From positions 42,074 through 106,073 of the forward strand of contig DATLCN010000007.1 of the NCBI GenBank assembly GCA_035526335.1: a stretch of DNA of 64,000 nucleotides. Reading direction: 5' to 3'. Source of the stretch: GCA-2861595 sp035526335 (lineage in GTDB: Bacteria; Actinomycetota; Acidimicrobiia; Acidimicrobiales; GCA-2861595). The translations under genes were made by a program, and so were the position numbers. Of this stretch, positions 29,053-37,098 are shown one piece after another (position 1 is the stretch's first letter; each line of letters starts with the position of its first letter). The notes beneath the pieces were generated by a model. The model made no database searches. It saw only the letters and a list, made by a program, of their open reading frames with translations, and had not been told where the DNA came from.

Positions 29053-29622
29053 GTGAACATGGACCAGGGCCGGATCGAAAAAGCGGTGAGGGAGATCCTC
29101 GAGGCGGTTGGAGACGACCCGGACCGGGACGGACTGCAGCGGACACCCGAGCGGGTGGCGGCGATGTACGTGGAGATCCTGGGGGGTATGCACGAGGATC
29201 CAGACGCCACACTCGACGTCACCTTCGACCAGAGCCACGACGAGATGATCCTCGAGCGGGACATCGTCTTCTTCAGCCTTTGCGAGCACCACATGGTGCC
29301 GTTCACCGGCAAGGCCCATGTGGCTTACATCCCGAACGAGGACGGTCGCATCACGGGCCTGTCGAAACTGGTGCGGCTGGTGGAGGTCCACGCACGGCGC
29401 CTCCAGGTGCAGGAGAAGCTGACCACTGACATCGCTGACACCCTCGGGAGGGCGTTGCAGCCGCGGGGTGTGCTCGTCGTCATCGAGGCCGAGCATCTCT
29501 GCATCGCCATGCGCGGAGTGCGTTCACCGGGGGCCACCACCGTGACCTCCGCCGTCCGCGGGCTCTTCCGCGACGATGCCCGCACGCGCGCGGAGGCGAT
29601 GGCCTTCATCCACGGCCGCTGA
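29053..29622 (+). CDS. folE: GTP cyclohydrolase I
   Basis: A 189-residue homodecameric zinc enzyme for the first step of tetrahydrofolate synthesis (GTP to dihydroneopterin triphosphate). Zinc ligands occur in FSLCEHHMVPF and EAEHLCIAMRG, with the catalytic segment GLSKLVRLVEVHARRLQVQE. GTG 29053 is favoured by GAGGAAG 8 bases upstream; ATG 29059 is the alternative. It lies after ftsH, as in mycobacteria, though here it is separated from folP by an oxidoreductase gene. Confidence 0.96.
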   Translation: MNMDQGRIEKAVREILEAVGDDPDRDGLQRTPERVAAMYVEILGGMHEDPDATLDVTFDQSHDEMILERDIVFFSLCEHHMVPFTGKAHVAYIPNEDGRITGLSKLVRLVEVHARRLQVQEKLTTDIADTLGRALQPRGVLVVIEAEHLCIAMRGVRSPGATTVTSAVRGLFRDDARTRAEAMAFIHGR

Positions 29623-29627
29623 ATCGG

Positions 29628-31052
29628 ATGGGCCGCCGGTATGACCTGGTCATCGTGGGGATGGGGTCGGGTGGCATGCCGGCAGCCGAGTTCGCCGCCA
29701 GCCTCGGGCTCAAGGTGGCCGTGGTCGAGCGGGGCCGGGTGGGCGGCGACTGCTTGTGGAGCGGTTGCGTGCCGTCCAAGACGCTGCTGGCGTCGGCCAA
29801 GGTCGCCCACCACATCCGCCACGCCGACCACTGGGGGCTCACCGCCCGGCCCGACCTCGAGGTGGACACCTCACTGATATGGAAGCGCATTCGCGCTGTC
29901 CAGGACCAGATCGCCGCCAGCGACGACAGTCCCGGGCGCTACTCCTCGCTCGGAGTGGAGATTGTCCAGGGAAATGCCCGCATTGCCGGTCCACGGACGG
30001 TGGACGTCGACGGACGGACGCTCTCCACCCGCTACATCCTCCTGTGCACGGGCAGCCGGCCGGCCACGCCGCGCATCGCCGGTCTGGCCGAGTCGGGATT
30101 TCTCACCAGCGACAACATCTGGCAGCTCGACCGGGCACCGGCCAGCCTGGTGGCCATCGGGGCCGGCCCGATAGGAATCGAGCTGGCCCAGGGCCTCGCC
30201 CGGCTCGGCGTGAAGGTCACCGTTCTGCAGCGGGGTCCCACCGCCCTCCCCAAGGACGAGCCGGAGCTCGTGGCCCTGCTCGTCGACCGCCTGCGCGAGG
30301 AGGGTGTCGACGTGCACTTCAACGTGGATGTCGAGCGCGTGGAGTTGGCCGAGGGGCACAGGGTCGTTCACGGGACCGAGGCGGGGTCGCCGGCCAGTTG
30401 GGGGGCCGAGGAGGTGCTGGTGGGAGTCGGGCGCCAGCCCAACATCGAGGATCTCGGGCTGGAGGCGGCCGGAGTGCGGGTGGGGCCGAAAGGAGTGGAC
30501 GTCGACGACCGAATGCGGTCGAGCGTGTCGACCATCTATGCGGCCGGCGACGTGGCCGGCCGTTACCTCTTCACCCACTCCGCCGCCCATGAGGCACTGC
30601 GGGCGGTGCGCGACATGTTCTATCCGGGCAAGGGAACGGTGAGCCCGGTGGTGCCCTGGTGCACGTTCACCGATCCCGAGCTGGCGCACGCCGGCCTCAC
30701 GGAGGCCCAGGCCCGGAAGGAGCACGGCAACGGCGTCCGGGTGTGGCAGGTGGATCTCAGCCATTCCGACCGGGCCAGGGCCGAGGGTCGCCCACTGGGA
30801 AGGATCATGGCCGTGTGCGGTCGCAAAGGGGACCTGCTGGGCGCGCATGTCCTCGGTCCCAACGCCGGGGAGCTGATCCACGAGCTGGCACTGCTCGTCC
30901 GCCAAGGCGGCCGCCTGGTGGAGCTTTCGAGCCTCATCCACGTGTATCCCACCTGGTCCACTTCGATCGCCAACCTCGCCGCTGAGGCCACCTTCGAGAG
31001 GGCCCGCCGCTACCGCTGGCTCACCTGGCCGTCCCGTCTCTGGCCCCGGTAG
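29628..31052 (+). CDS. FAD-dependent pyridine nucleotide-disulfide oxidoreductase (MerA/dihydrolipoyl dehydrogenase-like)
   Basis: A 474-residue flavoprotein. The FAD-binding motif GMGSGGMPAAEFAASLG is at residues 11-27, and the redox-active disulfide lies in GGDCLWSGCVPSKTLL (two Cys five apart). The NAD(P)-binding GAGPIGIELAQGLARLG is in the middle, followed by the second FAD motif TIYAAGDVAG. The C-terminal interface lacks the usual HPTxxE and instead reads VYPTWSTSI, as in some MerA-like proteins. It is not a typical lipoamide dehydrogenase. The substrate is unknown. Insertion between folE and folP is unusual, so a pterin or folate redox role is possible but unproven. Confidence 0.85.
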   Translation: MGRRYDLVIVGMGSGGMPAAEFAASLGLKVAVVERGRVGGDCLWSGCVPSKTLLASAKVAHHIRHADHWGLTARPDLEVDTSLIWKRIRAVQDQIAASDDSPGRYSSLGVEIVQGNARIAGPRTVDVDGRTLSTRYILLCTGSRPATPRIAGLAESGFLTSDNIWQLDRAPASLVAIGAGPIGIELAQGLARLGVKVTVLQRGPTALPKDEPELVALLVDRLREEGVDVHFNVDVERVELAEGHRVVHGTEAGSPASWGAEEVLVGVGRQPNIEDLGLEAAGVRVGPKGVDVDDRMRSSVSTIYAAGDVAGRYLFTHSAAHEALRAVRDMFYPGKGTVSPVVPWCTFTDPELAHAGLTEAQARKEHGNGVRVWQVDLSHSDRARAEGRPLGRIMAVCGRKGDLLGAHVLGPNAGELIHELALLVRQGGRLVELSSLIHVYPTWSTSIANLAAEATFERARRYRWLTWPSRLWPR

Positions 31053-31101
31053 CCGGGGCGGACGCCCTTCGTGGCCCGAAGTGAGGCCCAGCAGGGGCAA
31101 G

Positions 31102-31107
31102 TACGAT
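31102..31107 (+). promoter_or_regulatory. -10 element upstream of folP
   Basis: TACGAT, 8 bases before ATG 31116. Confidence 0.5.
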
Positions 31108-31115
31108 GACGCCCG

Positions 31116-31898
31116 ATGTCACCCCTCGTCATGGGCGTATTGAACGTCACGCCTGACTCCTTCTACGACGGGGGCCGCTATGCCAGCTCCGATGCGGCCG
31201 TCGCCCACGGCCACGAACTCATCGCTGCCGGCGCCGATGTGGTGGATGTGGGCGGTGAGTCGACTCGTCCCGGCGCCGATCCCGTGGAGGAGGCCGAGGA
31301 ACTTCGCCGGGTCGTGCCGGTGATCGGGGCCTTGGCTCCACACGTGCGGGTGTCCGTCGACACCAGCAAGGCATCGGTGGCCGAGGCCGCCGTCGCCGCC
31401 GGCGCCACCCTGATCAACGACGTATCCGCTTCGCTGCAGTGCGTGGCTGCCGCTGCCGGCGTGGGGTGGGTGGCCATGCACCGTCGGGGCACGCCGGCGA
31501 CGATGCAGATCGACCCTCACTACGACGACGTGGTGACGGAGGTGCGGACCTTCCTGGTGGAGCGGGCCGAGGCGGCGGTGGATGCCGGCGTGGACGAGGT
31601 GTGGGTCGATCCTGGCATCGGATTCGGCAAGCTCTTACGCCACAACCTGGCCCTGCTGCGCCACATCGCCGTCCTGGTGGAGACCGGCTACCCGGTGCTC
31701 GTGGGCACCAGTCGCAAGGCGTTCCTGGGAACCCTCACCGGCGGCGCGCCTGTGGACGACCGTCTGGAGGGGTCCTTGGCGACCGCCGTCCATGCCATGG
31801 ATGCCGGCGCCGCCATGGTGCGGGTGCACGACGTGGCTGCCACCGTTCAGGCCGCTCGCCTGGTATCGGGTTTGTCGGGAACGGAGGTGGCGGCGTGA
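31116..31898 (+). CDS. folP: Dihydropteroate synthase
   Basis: A 260-residue TIM-barrel enzyme joining p-aminobenzoate to 6-hydroxymethyl-dihydropterin diphosphate; the sulfonamide target. Signatures are MGVLNVTPDSFYDGG at the N-terminus, DVGGESTRPGAD, NDVSA, VDPGIGFGK and LVGTSRKAFLG, then VRVHDVAATVQAARL. All pterin-pocket residues appear intact. It begins a coupled run: the folP stop overlaps the start of a phosphatase-like gene (GTGA), then folB and folK. Confidence 0.97.
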   Translation: MSPLVMGVLNVTPDSFYDGGRYASSDAAVAHGHELIAAGADVVDVGGESTRPGADPVEEAEELRRVVPVIGALAPHVRVSVDTSKASVAEAAVAAGATLINDVSASLQCVAAAAGVGWVAMHRRGTPATMQIDPHYDDVVTEVRTFLVERAEAAVDAGVDEVWVDPGIGFGKLLRHNLALLRHIAVLVETGYPVLVGTSRKAFLGTLTGGAPVDDRLEGSLATAVHAMDAGAAMVRVHDVAATVQAARLVSGLSGTEVAA

Positions 31899-32389
31899 AG
31901 GGCAAGTGGGCCGCCGGCATCACCCCTCGCAACTTCACCTGGGTGATCAAGGACAAGCTGGCCATCAGCGAGCGGCCGGGTGGCTACGCCCGCAACCACC
32001 GCAAGGTGCGCCGGCAGGAGGAGATCATCTGGCTGCGCGAGCAGGGGTTCAGCCGGGTCGTGTCGCTGCTCGCGTCGCCCCACAACCTGCACGCCTACGA
32101 CGAGTTGGGCGTCACCTGGAGCCATCTTCCGCTCGGTCCGACCCAGGAACCGCGGGTGGTGCTGCCCGAGCTGTACGACCTCCTGAAAGGCTGGGTGGCG
32201 GCGGGTGAGAGGATCCTGGTCCACCAGGAGGAGCTGGGGGACCAGTTGATGGGCGTCACCGCCGGTTACCTGTTGTGGGCAGGGATGCTGCCGGCCGGTC
32301 CGCAGGCGATCGCCGTGCTGGAGCAGATCGCGCAGCGCCAGATGGGGCCGACGGGCCGCGAGCTGGTCACCCTGGCCGCCAGCCTCTGA
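31895..32389 (+). CDS. Phosphatase-like (dual-specificity fold) protein with dead active site
   Basis: A 164-residue protein within the folP-folB-folK run, translated from a GTG overlapping the folP stop. The pattern matches the core of dual-specificity/tyrosine phosphatases: GFSRVVSLLASP, VTWSHLPLGPTQEP, a helix, then GERILVHQEELGDQLMGVTAGYLLW. In an active enzyme the P-loop is HCX5R. Here His110 is kept but Cys111 is Gln and Arg117 is Gln, so it cannot be a cysteine phosphatase. It may act as a binding or scaffolding pseudoenzyme; the role is unknown. It is unrelated to a known folate step. Confidence 0.65.
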   Translation: MKGKWAAGITPRNFTWVIKDKLAISERPGGYARNHRKVRRQEEIIWLREQGFSRVVSLLASPHNLHAYDELGVTWSHLPLGPTQEPRVVLPELYDLLKGWVAAGERILVHQEELGDQLMGVTAGYLLWAGMLPAGPQAIAVLEQIAQRQMGPTGRELVTLAASL

Positions 32390-32394
32390 GCGGC

Positions 32395-32757
32395 GTGGGC
32401 GACCTGCTCGAACTACGGAGGTTGCGGGTGATGGCCACCCACGGCTGCCTGCCGGAGGAACAGGCGCGGGCCCAGCCGTTCGAGCTCGACCTCGACGTGG
32501 AGTTCGACATGGCGCCGGCGGCCACATCCGATGCCGTCGGCGACACGGTCGACTACGGCAGGCTGGTCGACGAGGTGAGAGAGGCGGTCACCGGTGGGCA
32601 TTTCTCCCTGCTGGAGGCCCTGGCCGAGAGGGTGGCCCAGGTGGTGCTGGCGGATGGACGCGTAGCCTCGGTCGTCGTCGCCGTGCGCAAGCTGCGTCCC
32701 CCTGTCGCCGCCGATCTGGCCACCGCCGGCGTACGTGTCACCCGCACCCGCGGGTGA
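32395..32757 (+). CDS. folB: Dihydroneopterin aldolase
   Basis: A 120-residue enzyme cleaving dihydroneopterin to 6-hydroxymethyl-dihydropterin. The family features are MATHGCLPEEQARAQPFELDL near the N-terminus, DTVDYGRLVDEV, FSLLEALAERVA, and the catalytic-Lys segment VVVAVRKLRPP. GTG 32395, five bases after the pseudo-phosphatase, gives the usual N-terminal beta strand (LLELRRLRVM). Its stop overlaps folK by four bases. Confidence 0.95.
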   Translation: MGDLLELRRLRVMATHGCLPEEQARAQPFELDLDVEFDMAPAATSDAVGDTVDYGRLVDEVREAVTGGHFSLLEALAERVAQVVLADGRVASVVVAVRKLRPPVAADLATAGVRVTRTRG

Positions 32758-33194
32758 GGGCCTTCATCGCCGTCGGGTCCAACCTCGGCGACCGCGAGGC
32801 GCACTTGCAGGCAGCCGTGGCCGGCCTGCCCGACGTAGTGGCCGTGTCTCCGCTCTACGAGACCGATCCGGTGGGCGGTCCGACGGGCCAGCGACCGTTT
32901 CTCAACGCCGTGGTGGAGCTGGATACGGAGCTCGGTCCTCGGGAGCTGCTCGAACTGGGTCGTGCTCTAGAGGTGGCGGCCCACCGTGTGCGGGGGGTGC
33001 CGGACGGGCCCCGCACCCTGGATGTCGACGTCCTTCTCGTCGGCGATCTGGTAGTCACCGACGCCGACCTGGTCGTGCCCCACCCCCGCATGTGGAAGCG
33101 GGCCTTCGTCCTGATTCCGCTCCACGACCTCGCCCCGGACCTCGTCCCTGTCCCTCCCGATGACCCGGGAGTGGTGCGCGCCGGACGCCTGTAG
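32754..33194 (+). CDS. folK: 6-hydroxymethyl-dihydropterin pyrophosphokinase
   Basis: A 146-residue kinase transferring diphosphate from ATP to the pterin. The HPPK signature is complete: RAFIAVGSNLGDREAHLQ at the N-terminus, VSPLYETDPVGG, QRPFLNAVVEL, GPRTLDVDVLLVG (Mg-binding Asp pair) and LVVPHPRMWKRAFVLIPL. It is slightly shorter than the E. coli enzyme. It starts at a GTG overlapping the folB stop and ends the folate run; panC follows after 75 bases. Confidence 0.96.
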   Translation: MRAFIAVGSNLGDREAHLQAAVAGLPDVVAVSPLYETDPVGGPTGQRPFLNAVVELDTELGPRELLELGRALEVAAHRVRGVPDGPRTLDVDVLLVGDLVVTDADLVVPHPRMWKRAFVLIPLHDLAPDLVPVPPDDPGVVRAGRL

Positions 33195-33269
33195 CGGGCT
33201 CGGACGGCCGCCCCGCTACGATGAGGGCGACGACCGGCACCCCGCACGGGGGCTGGAACGGGGAGTTTC

Positions 33270-34094
33270 ATGCGACTGATCGAGACCATCGACGGGTTCC
33301 GCGGGGCCCTGGACGCCGAGCGGGCGGAGGGGCGCACGGTGGGGCTCGTCCCCACTATGGGGGCGCTGCACGAGGGCCACCTGTCGCTGGTGCGCCGGGC
33401 CGCGGCCGAGTGCGACGTCGTTGCGGTCACGATTTTCGTGAACCCGCTCCAGTTCGACGACGGCGACGACCTCCTGCGGTATCCCCGGAGCCTGGAGGCC
33501 GACCAGGAGCTGGCCTCGGGCGCCGGCGCCGCTTACATGTTCGCGCCGTCCGACAAGGAGATGTACCCGGACAAGATGCTCACCAGCGTGTCGGTGGCCC
33601 AGGTGGCCGGCCGCCTGGAGAATGAATCCCGGCCGGGGCACTTCGAGGGGGTGGCGACGGTGGTCACCAAGCTCTTGGCCATCGCCGGCGCCTGCCGGTC
33701 CTACTTCGGCGAGAAGGACCACCAGCAGCTCGTCGTCGTCACCCGTCTGGTGCAGGACCTGTCGTTCCCCGTCGAGGTGGTGGCTTGTCCCACGGTGCGC
33801 GAGCACGACGGCCTGGTGTTCTCCAGCCGCAACGTCCGCCTCTCTCCGTCGGAGCGCGCGGCGGCGACGGTTCTGCACCGGGCGCTCCTGGCCGGCGTGG
33901 TCGCGGTGGAAGCGGGACAGGAACGGCCGGGCTTCGTTTCGATGGCCATGGCCCGGGTGATCGCCGAGGAACCCCTGGCCACCCTCGAGTACGCCGACGT
34001 CATCCCGGAAAGCCCGTTCCGGTGGCGCTTGCTGGTGGCGGCACGGATCGGCGATGTCCGCCTCATCGACAACATGAGGGCCCAGCTCCCATGA
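33270..34094 (+). CDS. panC: Pantothenate synthetase (pantoate-beta-alanine ligase)
   Basis: A 274-residue enzyme that adenylates pantoate and joins it to beta-alanine. The nucleotidyltransferase HIGH-like motif is HEGH at residues 34-37 in PTMGALHEGHLSL. FVNPLQFDDGDD, YFGEKDHQQL and SSRNVRLSPSER are conserved. The ATG has GGGGAG upstream, and a TACGAT box occurs further upstream, so this gene seems to have a leader. It overlaps panD by four bases. The panC-panD pair supplies both enzymes needed from aspartate and pantoate. Confidence 0.96.
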   Translation: MRLIETIDGFRGALDAERAEGRTVGLVPTMGALHEGHLSLVRRAAAECDVVAVTIFVNPLQFDDGDDLLRYPRSLEADQELASGAGAAYMFAPSDKEMYPDKMLTSVSVAQVAGRLENESRPGHFEGVATVVTKLLAIAGACRSYFGEKDHQQLVVVTRLVQDLSFPVEVVACPTVREHDGLVFSSRNVRLSPSERAAATVLHRALLAGVVAVEAGQERPGFVSMAMARVIAEEPLATLEYADVIPESPFRWRLLVAARIGDVRLIDNMRAQLP

Positions 34095-34456
34095 GGCGGC
34101 GCATGCTCAAGTCCAAGATCCACCGGGCCACTGTCACCGACGCCAACCCCGACTACGTAGGGTCCATCACCGTGGACGCCCGGCTGTTGGAGATGGCGGA
34201 CATCGCCGAGTTCGAGCAGGTACAGGTCGTAGATGTCGACAACGGCGCCCGGCTGGAGACCTACGCCATCGTGGGCGGGCCCGGTGAGATATGTCTCAAC
34301 GGTGCCGCAGCCCGTCTCATCGACCCCGGCGACACCGTCATCATCCTCAGCTACGCCGATTTCGAGCCGGCCGAGCTGGAGGGATATGCGCCGGTGGTCG
34401 TCCAGGTCGACAAGAGCAACCGGGCGCTGCCGGCATTCGACGATGCCCCCAGCTAG
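34091..34456 (+). CDS. panD: Aspartate 1-decarboxylase (pyruvoyl-dependent)
   Basis: A 121-residue proenzyme making beta-alanine for coenzyme A synthesis. Self-cleavage at Gly24-Ser25 (DYVGSITVD) generates the pyruvoyl group. The preceding MLKSKIHRATVTDAN and later VDVDNGARLETYAI, GEICLNGAAARL and VIILSYADF match the family. The ATG overlaps the panC stop (ATGA). A 13-bp inverted repeat starts 21 bases after the stop. Confidence 0.96.
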   Translation: MRRRMLKSKIHRATVTDANPDYVGSITVDARLLEMADIAEFEQVQVVDVDNGARLETYAIVGGPGEICLNGAAARLIDPGDTVIILSYADFEPAELEGYAPVVVQVDKSNRALPAFDDAPS

Positions 34457-34477
34457 TGCAGCCCAACCGAGCCCATT

Positions 34478-34532
34478 TCCGGTTGCGGGTACATGGCCGG
34501 CCGATTCCACCCGCTAAGCACCCGCAACCGGA
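34478..34532. repeat. Perfect 13-bp inverted repeat between panD and nadB
   Basis: TCCGGTTGCGGGT at 34478-34490 and its exact complement ACCCGCAACCGGA at 34520-34532 are separated by 29 bases. There is no T-run, so it is not a standard terminator. It could be an operator for a dimeric regulator of the NAD genes or an RNA hairpin. The remaining bases to nadB hold nothing else recognisable. Confidence 0.6.
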
Positions 34533-34662
34533 GGCCACTGCATCCGGGTCCAGTCCGGGGTGCCGTCAGCGGCGCGATTCCGGTTGTCTGCGGGCGATCC
34601 ACCCCGCCAGGCGCACCCAGAAGCGGCGTTGCGGTCGCGGCCTACCCGCCCGGCGGTGCTGA

Positions 34663-36252
34663 GTGGAGCTCGACCTCCTCGTCCTCGGCTCCGGTGTCGC
34701 CGGCCTGTCGGCCGCAGTGCGGGCCACGGCGCTCGAACCGGGCCTGCGGGTGGGTGTGCTCACCAAGGCCGAGCTGTCGCAGTCGGTGACGCGGTGGGCC
34801 CAGGGTGGCGTGGCCGCCGTGTTGGGCGGGGACGAGGATTCCACAGACCTGCACCTGGCCGACACGCTGGCTGCCGGCGCCGGCCTCTGCGATGTCGAGG
34901 CCGTGCGGGTGCTGGTCGACGAGGGGCCGCTGCGGGTCAACGAGTTGATGGCGCTGGGTGCGGTGTTCGACCGGGACCACGAGGGGGGCCTGCTCAAGGC
35001 GCGTGAGGGCGGGCACTCGGTGCCTCGCGTCGTCCATGCCGGCGGGGCCGCCACCGGCGCCGAGATCGAGCGGGCGTTGGTGGAGGCGGTGCGGGCCACG
35101 GCGGCAATGGTGCTGGAGGGGTGGTTCGCTTCGGATCTGATCGTGGACGACGGCCGGTGCCGGGGGGTCGTCGCCCTCGATCCCGCCGGCGCCCCCCACG
35201 AGGTGCGCGCCGGCCACGTGCTGGTTGCCACCGGCGGCGCCGGGCAGTTGTACGCCGTGACCACGAACCCGGGCGAGGCGACCGGCGACGGTGTGGCGAT
35301 GGCTCTGCGGGCGGGGGTGGCTGTGGCCGACATCGAGTTCGTGCAGTTCCATCCCACCGCGTTGCACCACCCGGCCATGCCGCGGCCGTTGCTGTCGGAG
35401 GCGTTGAGAGGTCATGGCGCGCTGATCCGCGACACGAACGGCGGGCGTTTCGTCGACGAGATGCAGCCGCGTGACGTGGTGAGCATGGCCATGACCGCCC
35501 GGATGCTGGAACAGGGGGTGGACCACCTGTGGCTCGACGCCACCGGTCTCGAGCGCTTCAGTCAACGCTTTCCCACCATTGCGGCCATGCTGGACCGGGT
35601 CGACCTGGACCCGGCCGCCGAGTGGCTGCCCATCGCGCCGGCGGCCCACTATCAGGTGGGCGGCATCCTCACCGACCTCGACGGGGCATCGGCGCTTCCC
35701 GGGTTGTGGGCGTGCGGGGAGGTGGCGTGCACCGGTGTGCACGGGGCCAACCGCCTGGCGTCGAACTCCCTGCTGGAGGGAATGGTGTTCGCTGCCCGTG
35801 TCGTCGAGGCGATCGCCGCCGGCAAGTCCAGTTCCGGAACTTCTGGCGCCATGTCGGGTCTTTCTGCCCCCGCGGGCCGGCGGGTCCTGTCCCTCGGGGT
35901 TCCCCTCCCATCCGGGTCCCTCCCGCCTGACGGCGGTGCCCTCCCAGCCGGGGCCCTCCCCGACGGGCCACCCCCCGGCCCGCTCGACCCTTTGAAAGCC
36001 CGCGAGGTGCTGCAGAGGTCTATGACTTCGGGGGCGGGGGTCCTTCGCTCCTCTTCGTCGCTCGCCGAGACAGCGTCCGTGCTGGAGTCGCTCGCGGGGG
36101 CGGTCGACCCCGAGGTCCGGAATCTTGTTGTTGTCGGATTGGCGGTGGTGCTGGCGGCGGGAGCTCGGGAGGAGTCGCGAGGGGCACACAACCGGACCGA
36201 TTTTCCCCTGCTCGATGACCAGCGGTTCTGCAGGCGACTGGTGATCGCTTGA
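34663..36252 (+). CDS. nadB: L-aspartate oxidase
   Basis: A 529-residue FAD enzyme oxidising aspartate to iminoaspartate for NAD synthesis. The FAD motif GSGVAGLSAAVRA starts the protein. The catalytic segments are VQFHPTALHHP and RGHGALIRDTNGGRFVDEM, then MTARM, AAHYQVGGILTD and GANRLASNSLLEGMVFAARV. Between the flavin domain and the C-terminal helical bundle lies an unusual Pro/Gly/Ser/Leu-rich linker of about 55 residues (387-441). nadC follows with a four-base overlap (TTGA). The partner nadA is not in the cluster. Confidence 0.94.
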   Translation: MELDLLVLGSGVAGLSAAVRATALEPGLRVGVLTKAELSQSVTRWAQGGVAAVLGGDEDSTDLHLADTLAAGAGLCDVEAVRVLVDEGPLRVNELMALGAVFDRDHEGGLLKAREGGHSVPRVVHAGGAATGAEIERALVEAVRATAAMVLEGWFASDLIVDDGRCRGVVALDPAGAPHEVRAGHVLVATGGAGQLYAVTTNPGEATGDGVAMALRAGVAVADIEFVQFHPTALHHPAMPRPLLSEALRGHGALIRDTNGGRFVDEMQPRDVVSMAMTARMLEQGVDHLWLDATGLERFSQRFPTIAAMLDRVDLDPAAEWLPIAPAAHYQVGGILTDLDGASALPGLWACGEVACTGVHGANRLASNSLLEGMVFAARVVEAIAAGKSSSGTSGAMSGLSAPAGRRVLSLGVPLPSGSLPPDGGALPAGALPDGPPPGPLDPLKAREVLQRSMTSGAGVLRSSSSLAETASVLESLAGAVDPEVRNLVVVGLAVVLAAGAREESRGAHNRTDFPLLDDQRFCRRLVIA

Positions 36253-37094
36253 TCGTCGACGTGAACCCGCCGCTGGCCGCGGTGCGGGAGGTGGTGGCGC
36301 GGGCGCTGGCCGAGGATGTGCTCCCGCTGGGCGATCTGTCGGCGGGTTTGGTGCCCGCTGAGGCGCAGGCTCGCGCCATTCTCGTCAGTCGGGGCGAGGG
36401 CACGATGGCCGGGCGGCTCTGCGTCGCGGAGGTGTTCGCGCAGCTCGACCCGGGCGTCAAGATGGACTGGGTTCTCGACGATGGCGACGTGCTCGTTCCT
36501 CGTGCCGTCATCGGGGTGGTCGTCGGGGCGCTGCGGTCGGTGCTCACGGCCGAGCGGAGCTTGCTGAATCTGCTGTCGCACCTCTCGGGGGTGGCCAGCC
36601 TCACCCATGCCTACGTGCGGGCGGTGAGTGGCACCGGGGTGCGCATCCTGGACACCCGCAAGACCACGCCCGGCCTGCGGGCACTGGAGAAGGCGGCGGT
36701 GCGGGCCGGCGGGGGCCACAACCACCGTGGCAACTTGTCGGAGTTCGTTCTGGTGAAGGACAACCATCTCGCCGGGGTCTCGATCACCGAGGCTGTGCAG
36801 CGGGCCACCGCGCGCTGGCCGATGCGGATGGTCGAGGTGGAGTGCGACAGGATCGAGCAGGTGCGCGAGGCGTTGGCCGCTGAGGCGGGGGGCGTGCTGC
36901 TCGACAACATGACTCCTGAGACGGTGGCCGCCTGCGTCACCGAGGTCGGCGGCCGGGTCTCCGTGGAGGTCTCCGGTGGCGTCACCCTCGACACCGTGCG
37001 GAGCTACGCCGAGGCCGGTCCGGACTTCATCTCGGTAGGTGCCATCACCGCCTCGGCACCGGCTTTGGACATCGGCCTCGATCTGGAGGCCTGA
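36249..37094 (+). CDS. nadC: Nicotinate-nucleotide diphosphorylase (carboxylating; quinolinate phosphoribosyltransferase)
   Basis: A 281-residue enzyme that converts quinolinate and PRPP to nicotinate mononucleotide. Core motifs are ALAEDVLPLGDLSAG, LLSHLSGVASLTHAYV, ILDTRKTTPGLRALEK, RAGGGHNHRGNLSEFVLVKD and NMTPETV, then EVSGGVTLDTV and ISVGAITASAPALDIGL. The TTG start at 36249 lies within the nadB stop (TTGA overlap). It is followed by coaX after four bases, so the NAD and CoA genes are on one transcript. Confidence 0.96.
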   Translation: MIVDVNPPLAAVREVVARALAEDVLPLGDLSAGLVPAEAQARAILVSRGEGTMAGRLCVAEVFAQLDPGVKMDWVLDDGDVLVPRAVIGVVVGALRSVLTAERSLLNLLSHLSGVASLTHAYVRAVSGTGVRILDTRKTTPGLRALEKAAVRAGGGHNHRGNLSEFVLVKDNHLAGVSITEAVQRATARWPMRMVEVECDRIEQVREALAAEAGGVLLDNMTPETVAACVTEVGGRVSVEVSGGVTLDTVRSYAEAGPDFISVGAITASAPALDIGLDLEA

Positions 37095-37098
37095 CCAG

